64,000 bases of DNA, taken from NCBI GenBank assembly GCA_030522415.1, contig CM060108.1, forward strand, positions 36,676,756-36,740,755, written 5' to 3'. The stretch comes from Channallabes apus. Its lineage: Eukaryota; Chordata; Actinopteri; Siluriformes; Clariidae. The position numbers and the translations under genes were made by a program. Below the pieces are notes generated by a model. It had not been told where the DNA came from. It saw only the letters and a program-made list of their open reading frames with translations, and made no database searches. Numbering within the stretch: position 1 is the stretch's first letter; each line of letters begins with the position of its first letter. Of the stretch, positions 49,390 through 58,676 are shown in pieces.

Positions 49390-51354
49390 ATGAGAGACTT
49401 AGACTTGAGTAAAGATGCACTGCCCATTGAGAGAGCTCTGGGGGTGCTGTGGTGCATTAACTCAGACATGTTCACGTTTAAGATTAGTTTAAAGGAACGA
49501 CCTGTGACAAGAAGAGGAATTCTGTCAATCACTAGCTCAACATACGACCCGTTACGCTTTCTCCCACCTGCCATACTGCCAGCTACAATCCCAATGCAAC
49601 AGTTATGTAAAGAAAAACTAGCCTGGGATGATGACTTTCCCGAGCAGTTTGCAACAGCATGGAAAACCTGGCTGCAAGAGCTGCACAGACTGTCCGAGTT
49701 CAGCATAGCAAGGTGCATAAAACCAGCCGACTTCGGAGTTACAGCTACAGCACAACTCCACCATTTCTCGGATGCAAGTAAAATGGGATACGGAGCTGTC
49801 TCATACCTCAGGTTAGTAAACGCTGAAGGACTTACACATTGTGCATTCATGATGGGGAATTCCCGTGTAGCACACCTGAAACAAACCACCATTCCACGAA
49901 TGGAACTGACTGCGGCAGTGGTCGCTGTAAAAAATGACAAAATGTTGAAAGAACAGCTAGAATTGAAATTTCTGGACTCTATGTTCTGGACTGACAGTAC
50001 AACTGTTTTGAGATACATTGATAACGAAACACTTCGTTTTAAAACCTTTGTGGCCAACAGAAGCGCCAGTATAAGAGAGTCAACCAAGTCACAGCAATGG
50101 AGGTACGTTAATACCTCACAAAACCCAGCTGATTCTGCCTCCAGGGGGGTATCCTGTGAAAGGTTCATGAAAAATGTTAACTGGATCCATGGTCCCTGCT
50201 TTCTCAAAGAAGCAGAGTGCGAATGGCCTGAAAATATTCACGACACATCAATAACACAAAATGATGATGAAATTAAACTCTCAGCTTTAGTGAATACTGT
50301 GAGCGTTACAAAATGCGCAGATGTAGTGAGTAAACTGATTAATCATCACTCTGATTGGCACAAGTTAAAAAGATCCGTTGCCTGGATCCTTCGCATCAGA
50401 GACATGATCAAACAAAAAACAGAAAGGGTCAAAACACAAGTAGATAACCCAAAGACAGAAAATCACAAGTCGCTAACAGCTCAAGAACTAACAAATGCAG
50501 AAAACGAAATCATTAAGTTTACTCAAAGACAAAATTTTAAGGAAGAAATTCTCACGTTGCAAAAGAATAAAACAGCAGCAGAACTCAAACAGGGAATTCA
50601 CACACAGCAAAAACGCAAGGCATCTGTAAAAAGAAACAGTTGCTTGTCCAAACTGGACCCAGTGCTACAGGATGGACTGCTGAGGGTCGGAGGACGTCTT
50701 GGCACGTCCGCAATGCCAGAGCACGTTAAACACCCAGTCATTGTACCTAAAGACTCACATATCACAACGTTAATATTAAGAGACGTTCATGACAAGATAG
50801 GACACAGTGGCAGAAATTACATGCTTTCAGAATTGCGACAGAAATACTGGATTCCGACTGCTAACTCACTCGTAAGACAGTTTCTCTCCAGGTGTGTGAC
50901 ATGCAGAAAGTCTAGAGCTAAAGCATGTGAGCAGAAAATGTCAGAATTGCCACTCGACAGAATAATACCAGACCACCCACTCTTCACCAATGTGGGAGTA
51001 GACTACTTCGGACCCTTCGAGGTCAAACGTGGCAGAAGTAACGTTAAAAGATATGGCGTACTTTTCACTTGTCTGACAACAAGAGCCGTGCACATTGAAA
51101 TTGCTCATTCGCTGGACACAGACTCTTGTGTGAATGCCATGCGACGCTTTATAAGCAGGAGAGGTCAGGTGTCAGTGATGCGAAGTGACAATGGAACAAA
51201 CTTCATAGGCGCTGAAACTGAACTGCGCGAGGCTATTCAGCAATGGAATCAGTCACAAATTGAAAGCTTCCTTACTCAAAGGAACATACAGTGGATATTT
51301 AACCCGCCCTCTGGATCTCACTTTGGCGGAATATGGGAAAGGCAGATTAGGTAA
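49390..51354 (+). pseudogene. BEL/Pao pol fragment: RT end, RNase H, integrase core
   Basis: A 654-aa frame that in fact is open upstream to about 49300. Order: RT tail with TRRGILS and YDPLRFLPP; Pao-type connection with LHHFSDASKMGYG; RNase H with IPRMELTAA, FWTDSTTVL and NPADSASRG; integrase zinc-binding region with HSGRNYMLSELRQKYW and CVTCRK; and the DDE core with GVDYFGPF, RSDNGTNF and GGIWERQ. The order and motifs fit BEL/Pao rather than Gypsy. It ends at a TAA (51352-51354) beyond which the same frame continues, so this is a nonsense mutation. Confidence 0.88.
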
Positions 51355-51850
51355 GTTAGAAAGATCTTGAGATCAGTTCTGAAAGAACAAACATTAACTG
51401 ATGAGAGCCTGCATGCATTCATGTGTGAAGTAGAAGCGATTATGAATAATCGACCCCTCACTACTGTCTCGGAAGATCCCACAGATCCTCTGACACCAAA
51501 CCACCTGCTGCTGATGAAAAAACAGCCAAACATGCCACCTGGATTTGTCAAAAAGGAAGACATCTATGCACGTCGCAGGGAGAAGCAGATTCAGCACCTA
51601 TCAGACCTGCTCTGGAAGCGATGGGTGCGTGAATACTTGCCCTTGCTCCAGGAGCGGCAAAAATGGTTTCAAAACAAAAAAAACTCTCGCTTGGAGATAT
51701 AGTGTTAATAACTGATGAGTCTTCTCCAAGATATTCATGGGTTATTGGATAAATCACGAAAGTGTTCCCAGAGACGTGTGTTAGATAAAACTAAGACCAA
51801 CACTCTGGAAAGACCCATCGACAAGCTGTGCCTCATATGTGAAATGGACT
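51355..51850 (+). pseudogene. BEL/Pao integrase C-terminus, frameshifted
   Basis: In frame with the preceding block after its stop codon, the sequence from 51355 reads on to 51702 with [29 protein letters not shown] and [15 protein letters not shown], typical of the BEL integrase C-terminus. Within an A run near 51680 the frame shifts. The expected continuation ([10 protein letters not shown]) is found in another frame to about 51850. The gene is therefore disabled in at least two places. Confidence 0.82.
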
Positions 51851-52037
51851 GTTAAATGTGTGGTAATATGTTGTGAAATTTGATATGCAAAGATAAACAT
51901 CTGAGATAAATATTACACACTTAAAAGATTTAAAACGTTTAGAAGGTTAAGAATGTTTGATTTCATGGCTTTATCAAAAAAAAATAAAACACAAAATTGT
52001 AATTGTCAGTCTCCATGCCTGTCAATTAGGGGCTGGA

Positions 52038-52768
52038 ATGTAAGTGCCATATCGTACTTGTTATGACTTTGTTGTTGTGTTTATTTTATTTTATTTTATT
52101 TGTTGTTATTTCATTTATTCTTCCTTGTTCTATTCATTAGTAAAGCATTAAGCATTAAGTTTGTTACATAAGCCATAAGCTTTATATTTCTTAGTCATGC
52201 ATCATAAGTTGACAATCGTAAGTTGGTCTGTGATGTCATTCTACTATTACATGCATTTGTGTGACTGTGATATGAAAGAGAGTTCAGTTTAGATGCGGAA
52301 GGCTAAGGAAACACAAGCTTTTGACCGTAAGCGTAAGCTGGGAATGTAAGATACAACAACTAGGTTGTTGTAACCGTCAGCTAATGAGAGCTCCCGGTAA
52401 GCTAAAAATGTAAGATACAGCAACTAGGTTGTTGTAACCGTAAGCTAACGTAAGCTGGGAATGTAAGATACAACGAGAGTGTTGTTATATACCTAAGCCA
52501 AGACTGTAATTTACAAGATACAGCAAACAGGTTGTTGTAAAAGTCAGAGATTTGCAAGATGCAGCAACTGGTGTCTGTAATTACAGTGGATTTACTCAAG
52601 ACGACTGTATGAAGTGTTGATTCTTTGATGCTGACAAAATAACCTACAAGAGACAAAGAGATCGGACTTCTGTTGTGTGAGTGAAACTTTAAGACAAAGC
52701 TACGCGTCAAAACTAGTGAAATAATATGACCGCATCTACAATTAGTTTTCACAAAGTTTGCTGCTAAA
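52038..52768 (+). repeat. Probable BEL/Pao 3' LTR with internal tandem repeats
   Basis: Begins after the purine stretch aggggctgga with tgtaagtgcc. It contains repeated modules of roughly 55-65 nt built on gtaagctgggaatgtaagat and caactaggttgttgtaaccg, between 52320 and 52560. It is interrupted at 52768 by another LTR element with target duplication CTAAA, so its right part may resume at 54801. A matching 5' LTR is not in the window, so the assignment is tentative. Confidence 0.5.
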
Positions 52769-53181
52769 TGTAAGGGTTAACCCCTAGAGGGCGACAAACG
52801 CCCCCTCTTGGTTTGTGCTATGTTTTTTGTTTGTAGTTTAAGTTGTGTTTTCTTGTGATGTTTAGTTTGGAAACTACAAGTCCCAGAATGCACCTCGGTC
52901 AGGTGAGGGAAGCACCCACCTGAGCCGAGGCAAGTAATTAAGTTAATTATAAATAGCCTGACTGAAGTTCAGTCAGGCGTCTAACATTTGTTATGGTTGC
53001 TGTTCTTTTGGTTGTTTCTAAGTTACTGAGAGTTAATTAAAGTTATCCAATGTGCTCTAAGGAGTATTGTCTATTGGAGTTATCGTTTGGGACTTTAAGA
53101 TTACTAATAAAATAAGATCTTTCAAGTACATCTGGCCTCCTGCGTTTATACCATGTAAACACCGACAGCCAATACGTGACA
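52769..53181 (+). repeat. 5' LTR of the non-autonomous element
   Basis: 413 bp, starting TGTAAGGGTTAACCCC and ending ATACGTGACA. It carries a TATAAATA box near 52951 and an AATAAA near 53108, in the places expected for promoter and poly(A) signal. Just inside the LTR there is no obvious TGG-type primer binding site. Confidence 0.9.
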
Positions 53182-53183
53182 GA

Positions 53184-53471
53184 ATGTTAGACTGTAAAAA
53201 TGACATAGCAGAGGTCTTCCCCTGGGATGTTTTTTGGGGGGGAGAAGTCACCATCTTGTCAGAGCTGGCGGACTGGCTGGACGACAGCGAGGAGCAGAGA
53301 GAGATAGAGGCGCGGCAGAGTTGGGAAGGCTGTAGGCTCGCCATCCGGCGGACACCGTTTAGGAGCGACGGAGCTAGGGCTGACAAGCACCGACCAAGGG
53401 GTACGGACCAAGAAGGTCAGGTACGGCGGTGGCGAGAGGGAAGACGAATCTCCGACGGAGCCGCAAGGTAA
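53184..53471 (+). CDS. Small ORF at the start of the LTR element interior
   Basis: 95 aa from the first ATG inside the left LTR. It has an acidic and aromatic part (PWDVFWGG, LADWLDDSEEQREIEARQSW) and then a very basic end rich in Arg (RRWREGRRISDGAAR). I recognise no family. The position corresponds to the beginning of gag in ordinary LTR elements. It ends 10 nt before the next ORF, in a different frame. Confidence 0.5.
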   Translation: MLDCKNDIAEVFPWDVFWGGEVTILSELADWLDDSEEQREIEARQSWEGCRLAIRRTPFRSDGARADKHRPRGTDQEGQVRRWREGRRISDGAAR

Positions 53472-53481
53472 AGAGGAAGGA

Positions 53482-54399
53482 ATGAGGAATCTTTACAAGT
53501 TCTGGGCAGAGGTGAATGGGGAGCGTATTCAAGGCCTGCGGGAGCAGGTGGAACAGCTCCAAAACCTGCTGGTCCAAATTCACGAGAGCCGTGTTGCCGG
53601 TACTGATCGTGTTCCTCCTCCTACAATTGGCGACGAGCTTCCACCGCTTCCTCTGCTCTTCGACACGGAGGAGACTGCGCTTCTTGCACCGCAGCAGGAC
53701 AGCGAGAATGACGCGTTCCCTTTGCCACCGCCTCCGCTCTTCGACATGGAGGAGACGGCGCTTCCTGCGCCGCAGCTGAGCGGCGACAACTATGCGTTCC
53801 CTCTCCCGCCGCCTCCTGTGCTTGACGCGGGGGACTACGTGCTGACGCTGAGCGGCGACAATGACGCGTTCCCTCTCCCGCCACCTCCTGTGCGTGATGC
53901 GGGGGGCTACGCGCTGGCGCTGAGCAGCGAGAACGACGCGTCCCATCTTCCGCCACCGCCGGAGCACAGCGAATACAACACGCACCCTTCGCCACTGCCT
54001 TCTAGCGACGAGAACGTCGCTTCCGCTCTTCAGCCGCTGTGCAACCTGGAGAACATCATCCTTCCGCCTTCTCCTGGCTTTGCGGACAGCGCGGCATCAG
54101 CTCCGCACCCGTCGTCGAGCTTCGCTCCAGCTCCGCAGCCGGCGAGCACCTCTCCAGCTCCGCAGCCACCGAGCACCTCTCCAGCTCCGCAGCCGGCGAG
54201 CACCTCTCCAGCTCCGCAGCCGCCGAGCACCTCTCCAGCTCCGCAGCCGCCGAGCACCTCTCCAGCTCTGCAGCCGGCACTAAACTCCGCGCTAGCTCTG
54301 CAGCCACCGAGCCTCGGGATCGGGGGAAAAAAGTGGGAACACTGGGGTGGGAGTCCAGGACCCCTTTTTGAAAGGGGGGGGGGGTCATGTAAGGGTTAA
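53482..54399 (+). CDS. Proline-rich repeat protein of the LTR element
   Basis: 305 aa from ATG 53482. Residues 1-40 include a likely coiled coil (GLREQVEQLQNLLVQIHES). Residues about 50-160 hold four diverged repeats of roughly 30 aa ending in a PLPPPP block (DNDAFPLPPPP and relatives). Residues about 220-275 hold a 9-aa repeat STSPAPQPP/A, at least five copies, encoded by 27-nt tandem units. No zinc knuckle, protease or enzyme motif is visible. The last codons run into the polypurine tract and LTR. A coiled coil followed by proline-rich sequence could be a degenerate or novel Gag-like protein; this is inference. Confidence 0.6.
   Translation: MRNLYKFWAEVNGERIQGLREQVEQLQNLLVQIHESRVAGTDRVPPPTIGDELPPLPLLFDTEETALLAPQQDSENDAFPLPPPPLFDMEETALPAPQLSGDNYAFPLPPPPVLDAGDYVLTLSGDNDAFPLPPPPVRDAGGYALALSSENDASHLPPPPEHSEYNTHPSPLPSSDENVASALQPLCNLENIILPPSPGFADSAASAPHPSSSFAPAPQPASTSPAPQPPSTSPAPQPASTSPAPQPPSTSPAPQPPSTSPALQPALNSALALQPPSLGIGGKKWEHWGGSPGPLFERGGGSCKG
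54126..54285 (+). repeat. 27-bp coding minisatellite
   Basis: Tandem units of ccagctccgcagccggcgag plus cacctct, repeated five to six times with small changes, inside the proline-rich ORF. The reading frame is preserved throughout. Confidence 0.9.
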
Positions 54400-54795
54400 C
54401 CCCTAGAGGGCGACAAACGCCCCCTCTTGGTTTGTGTTATGTTTTTTGTTTGTAGTTTAAGTTGTGTTTTCTTGTGATGTTTAGTTTGGAAACTACAAGT
54501 CCCAGAATGCACCTCGGTCAGGTGAGGGAAGCACCCACCTGAGCCGAGGCAAGTAATTAAGTTAATTATAAATAGCCTGACTGAAGTTCAGTCAGGCGTC
54601 TAACATTTGTTATGGTTACTGTTCTTTTGGTTGTTTCTAAGTTACTGAGAGTTAATTAAAGTTATCCAATGTGCTCTAAGTAGTATTGTTTTCATTTGGG
54701 ACTTTAAGATTACTAATAAAAGAAGATCTTTCAAGTACTGTACATCTGGCCTCCTGCGTTTATACCACGTAAACACCGACAGCCAATATGTGATA
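54388..54795 (+). repeat. 3' LTR of the non-autonomous element
   Basis: 408 bp, matching the LTR at 52769 with about eight substitutions and two small indels by eye, ending ATATGTGATA. Such low divergence suggests a fairly young insertion. Confidence 0.9.
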
Positions 54796-54800
54796 CTAAA

Positions 54801-56289
54801 CTGCTTTTAGATCTTTGTTTCAGTTGTTTCTGTGATGTACCGAAATATAATTACAAGCACTTCATACGTTTCAAAGGCTTTTATTGACAATTACATGACA
54901 TTTATGCAAAGAGTCAGTATTTGCAGTGTTGGCCCTTCTTTCTCAGGACCTCTGCAATTCGACTGGGCTCTCAATCAACTTCTGGGCAAAATCCATTTAA
55001 GCTCTGCTCGTGGCTTCCACCGCTTTACTGGCAGACTAATGCTATGAGTATGTGCTCATGTCAGAAGGTATCACCACTTTCTATGTGTGAACAATGTGTA
55101 TAACACAGACATTGCTTTTTTTGAGGATTGCTAGCTGTTTGTGAGTATAATTCTGTTTACTTAATATTGCCTATAGAACTACAAATATTTAGTGATTCCT
55201 GATGACTAATCATTTTTAAGAAAATGCATTGAGAGAATGAGACAGAGAAACAAAAACTTGCCTATTATCACTCATGCCTGCTAGTTCAACATGTGTTGAA
55301 CACAAACACTTTGTATGCTGCCAAAAGACATTTAATTGTGTTATTAACATGTTATTACTGTTTCCTATGTTGTTATTTATGGGTAAATTACATAGATGCA
55401 GGTATAAAGGGATAAAAATGGATGTACATAAAATAAATAATCTGCAGTTAAGACAGCGAAAAACAATAGTTATGAAGTTCATTGTGCCAACATTGGCCAA
55501 ACATACTGTATGCACTGCCATTGGCCAAACGTTGGCCCTTCAGCCGTGTGCTATCTGGGAAGGATAGTTCCTGTGGGTCACAATCATTTGCTATGGGTTT
55601 GGCAATGGGTTAGCTATAAAAAAAATACATTACATATGACAAAACATAATTACCACAAAGAGACTGTAAATCTACCCTTAAGAATTTTATGCCTTGATGC
55701 ATCTCTTCAGGTTTGTGGTATTTTTCCCAGCAATTGTGTGCCTACACTGTTTCCCCTCTAATATTACTACACATCTGCTGTTTTCCTCGGGTTCAATATA
55801 AAGAAAATGGGCCCAAATATCAGCTCTTTTCTTTCACCTGATTAATACTGCTCTCATGACAAAGAGTTAAAGATGACTGAGCTTGTAACATCCCGTCACG
55901 GCGAGTGTAAACTACTCTTGATATGCCGTGTGCCATGACCTGAGAAATACTACTGCTCATGCCATAATGAATAAACACTGTATTGTATTGTATTGTATTG
56001 TATTGATATCTGCTTTAAGTTTAAGCTGCAACATAAGTGATATCAAAATGTTGATTAAAAGCCATGTTATGAATAGTCAGGTGCTGAATTTACTTTAAAA
56101 TAATCCACTAATAATCTCCTTGCTCAATGTAAACAAACACTTGTACCAATAAATATTAATTAGAAAATCTAAACTGAATATTTTTACTGCAATTATGTAA
56201 CATCTTCACAGATGAAATAACAGTGCTGAAGTGGTATGAGTGAATATTTCATTTCTGATTCACTCTCTGATTACCAAACTGATGACGAA
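54801..56289. other. Intergenic, no gene recognised
   Basis: The left part may be the displaced right portion of the BEL LTR. The rest holds the TATTG repeat and no supported coding sequence. Confidence 0.4.
55979..56005. repeat. (TATTG)n pentanucleotide repeat
   Basis: Five units of TATTG in tandem in an otherwise featureless stretch. Confidence 0.9.
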
Positions 56290-56495
56290 ATAAGTACAAC
56301 TGAGCGCGGGTCAGGGGTTTCTCAGGTTTAGACATTGGACTATGTTTCCGAAGGTCCCAGGTTCAAACCCCATTACCACCAAGTTGTCTCTGTTGGGCCA
56401 TTGAGCAAGGCCCTTAACCCTCAAATGCTCAGCTGTATAATGAGATAAAAATGTCGCCCTGGACAAGGGCATCTGTCAAATGCTGTAATGTAAGG
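56290..56495 (+). repeat. tRNA-derived SINE, intergenic
   Basis: Plus-strand copy of the SINE at 26085-26262: a head with ggtcccaggttcaaacccc (B box), then gagcaaggcccttaaccctc and ggcatctgtcaaatgctgta. The A-box region is degraded. Confidence 0.75.
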
Positions 56496-56865
56496 GAAAC
56501 AAGTAAACTCAACTTTAAAAAAATGGTCATCTTTGTACTAATAAGTTAGGCAGGGAGTTCTGCCATACAGAAAGACAGGCAAACATGCACATGGGCTTCA
56601 ACCTGAAATAATATCACTGATTACATTAAATCTGATCAGCTATTTCTACAAACTCTTTACCCGTCAATAGTGGGCACGTTGATTATTTATTAATATTTTT
56701 AAATTAAAATAATAATGATTTTATTTCAATAACTTCCCTGCAATATTAATTATTTTATTTCAATTAACATGTGTCATAAAGCCATCCTTAAATCTACATT
56801 CTGCAGAGGGCACAACCGTTATTATTCAATATTATAACTTTGCATATTTATTAATCAATCACTCA

Positions 56866-57170
56866 CTCACTCATCATCTATACAGCTTAATACTTTATTC
56901 AGGGTCACGGGGGCCGGGAGCCTGTCCCAGGAAACTTGGGGAACAAGGCAGGGTACACCCTGAACAGACACACTACAGCTAACTACACTACACACTACAC
57001 CTGTACACACTACAGCCAATTTGGGAATGCCAATTAACCTAACCTGCATATCTTTGGACTGTGTGAGGAAACCGGAGTACCCGGAGGAAACCCACCAAGC
57101 ACGGGGAGAACATGCAAACTCCATGCACACAGAGACGGGAATCGAACCCGGACCCTGGAGGTGCAATTAC
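56866..57170 (-). repeat. DANA/Mermaid-type SINE
   Basis: A minus-strand copy, with the (TCAC)-type tail at 56866 and the head near 57160. The body matches 62234-62569 (e.g. cacggggagaacatgcaaac). It runs directly into a catttggcagacaccc fragment of the other SINE family at its head. Confidence 0.75.
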
Positions 57171-57269
57171 AGCATTTGGCAGACACCCTTCTTCTTTTTC
57201 TTCTAGCCCAGGTACTCAAGGAAAATATAGGCTTTAAGACATTGTTTGAAGACTGCCAGAGACTCAGTT

Positions 57270-57450
57270 GTTCTTCGGACATCTAGATGAAGTTGATTCC
57301 ACCAACGGGGCACCAGAACAGAGAAGAGTTCTGGAGGCTGAGAGATGGTGGAAGCAGTCGAGCAGTGCTGCAGGATCGCAGGGAGCTTGATGCAGTATCA
57401 CCCCTCTTGTGACCCCTCTTAAATACACAGCAGGTGAGCAGTTAAGCAAA
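57270..57450. repeat. Possible dispersed repeat of unknown class
   Basis: The phrase ttgattccaccaacggggca, followed by ccagaacagagaagagttct, resembles a recurrent teleost repeat. No boundary or duplication is visible. Confidence 0.3.
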
Positions 57451-57645
57451 CTGGATGTGTTTAGCTGTGTGTGTTAGTAACCCAGTATACACCAGTTTGA
57501 TTGTAAATGTGAATGTTATGTGAGTGTAAGTGCTTTATCCTGGTCAGGGTCATGGTGGATCCATAGACATTAAATTATTCAATTTCCTGAAGTCCTACAT
57601 GTTCATGCTCATATTCATATTTGCGATGGTGATGTCATGTCCCCC

Positions 57646-57960
57646 AGGGACTTCAGAGGTGGATGGACTGAGTATCGTCATTTGATTGCGGTACAAGAGA
57701 CGGCGGCTAAAGGACTACGCAAGCTGCCGGGGCACTTTCACTTTCCAGCCACTAAGGAGGTTAAGGCCCCCTTGTGGTTACCGGAGGAGTAACACCTAGT
57801 CAGAGATCTCGCACCTGAAATGGAGAAAATGTTAGTTAAGGCTGTAAATTAAACTCAAGTGACAGAGCTGGAAACTTGCTCTTACTGTACCAAGGTGGCG
57901 GCGTCACTGACGTGTCTGACTCAACTTCATGAGGCGTCTACAGTCTTTAAGAGTTTCTAA
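57646..57960 (+). pseudogene. Degenerate coding-like remnant of unknown family
   Basis: One plus-strand frame from about 57646 shows protein-like composition, with blocks RDFRGGWTEYRHLIAVQE, GLRKLPGHFHFPATKEV and LETCSYCTKVAASLTC separated by two stop codons. I do not recognise it. Its position among repeats suggests an old transposon, but it could be a host pseudogene. Confidence 0.3.
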
Positions 57961-58168
57961 GAGAAATCAGATTAACAACACAAACACAGAATAATCCAGT
58001 AACTGGACTAACATCTGTGTTTATTTATAGAATTTATAGAAATCTAATAACAGCTTTAATCTGACTGTAACTGCTGAAATCAGATAATGATGATATTATT
58101 AGTGTTTAAGTAAACACACTTCATTATAGACTCGACACTTTAAACTGTTTATAGAGTTTATGTTTATT

Positions 58169-58388
58169 TTATGTCCACCAGGTGTTCCCTCTGACCTTCA
58201 CCTCATAATAAAATCTCCCGGAGGAGAAACTCTGCTTCCCCACAACACAGTAATAATAATTAAACCTCTCTGGTGGATCAGTGAGATTCTTCTGTTCTGC
58301 GTCTTCACGTGTCACTTGTTTTCCATCAGCAGTAACTTAAGGATGTCAAGGATGAGCTGTATCAGGATCCAGAGTCACATGCACTGAG
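58169..58388 (-). pseudogene. Partial duplicate of the B30.2 exon
   Basis: About 220 bp closely matching the 5' part of the exon at 60735-61258 (compare 61048-61260), in the same orientation and keeping the acceptor-like gtttctctcag. It stops after the equivalent of the FYYEV region and carries frame-breaking changes. A second partial repeat of its flank lies at 58582-58670. Confidence 0.85.
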
Positions 58389-58543
58389 AGAAACACACAC
58401 ACACACACACACACATACACACACAACACACACACACACACACACGCGCGCACACACACAACACACACACAGGCACACACACACACACACACACTGTACG
58501 TGTGTGTAAAAAAAGTCAAAGATTTTTTTGTTACTCAACTTCT

Positions 58544-58578
<35 letters not shown>
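58389..58578. repeat. (CA)n tracts beside the duplicated B30.2 exon
   Basis: Interrupted CA repeats on both sides of a gtcaaagatttttttgttac module that also occurs at 61568. It shows that the CA-rich flank was duplicated together with the exon. Confidence 0.85.
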
Positions 58579-58581
<3 letters not shown>

Positions 58582-58676
58582 GTAAGATAATGATGGTATT
58601 ATTAATGTAAACACACTTCATTATAGACTCGAAATGTTTCAGTTGTTTATAGAGTTTATGTTTATTTTATACACAA

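Larger units (their letters stand above)
49296..52037 (+). mobile_element. BEL/Pao retrotransposon, 5'-truncated
   Basis: Only the 3' half of a BEL/Pao pol is present: the end of reverse transcriptase, RNase H and integrase. Gag, protease and most of the RT are gone. The left edge abuts a Tc1 fragment near 49296. The open frames are listed separately. Downstream, 51840-52037 appears to be non-coding sequence leading to a 3' LTR. Confidence 0.85.
52769..54795 (+). mobile_element. Non-autonomous LTR element with proline-rich ORF
   Basis: 2027 bp bounded by two near-identical LTRs (52769-53181 and 54388-54795) and a perfect 5-bp target duplication CTAAA at 52764-52768 and 54796-54800. A polypurine tract (gaaagggggggggggtca) precedes the right LTR. 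The interior carries a short ORF and a proline-rich ORF but no protease, RT, RNase H or integrase. It must be moved in trans, or it is an unrecognised lineage. It is inserted in what looks like a BEL LTR. Confidence 0.92.

Noticed and set aside
49290..50207. 305-aa minus-strand ORF
   Set aside because: It is antisense to the BEL/Pao RT-RNase H frame, whose motifs are clear on the plus strand.
52320..52560. CRISPR-like alternation of repeats and spacers
   Set aside because: The modules are imperfect, run into each other and lie in a vertebrate LTR; there is no cas gene.
54056..54388. Antisense and alternative-frame ORFs over the proline-rich region
   Set aside because: Shadows of the G/C-rich tandem repeat coding for the 305-aa ORF; repetitive in every frame.
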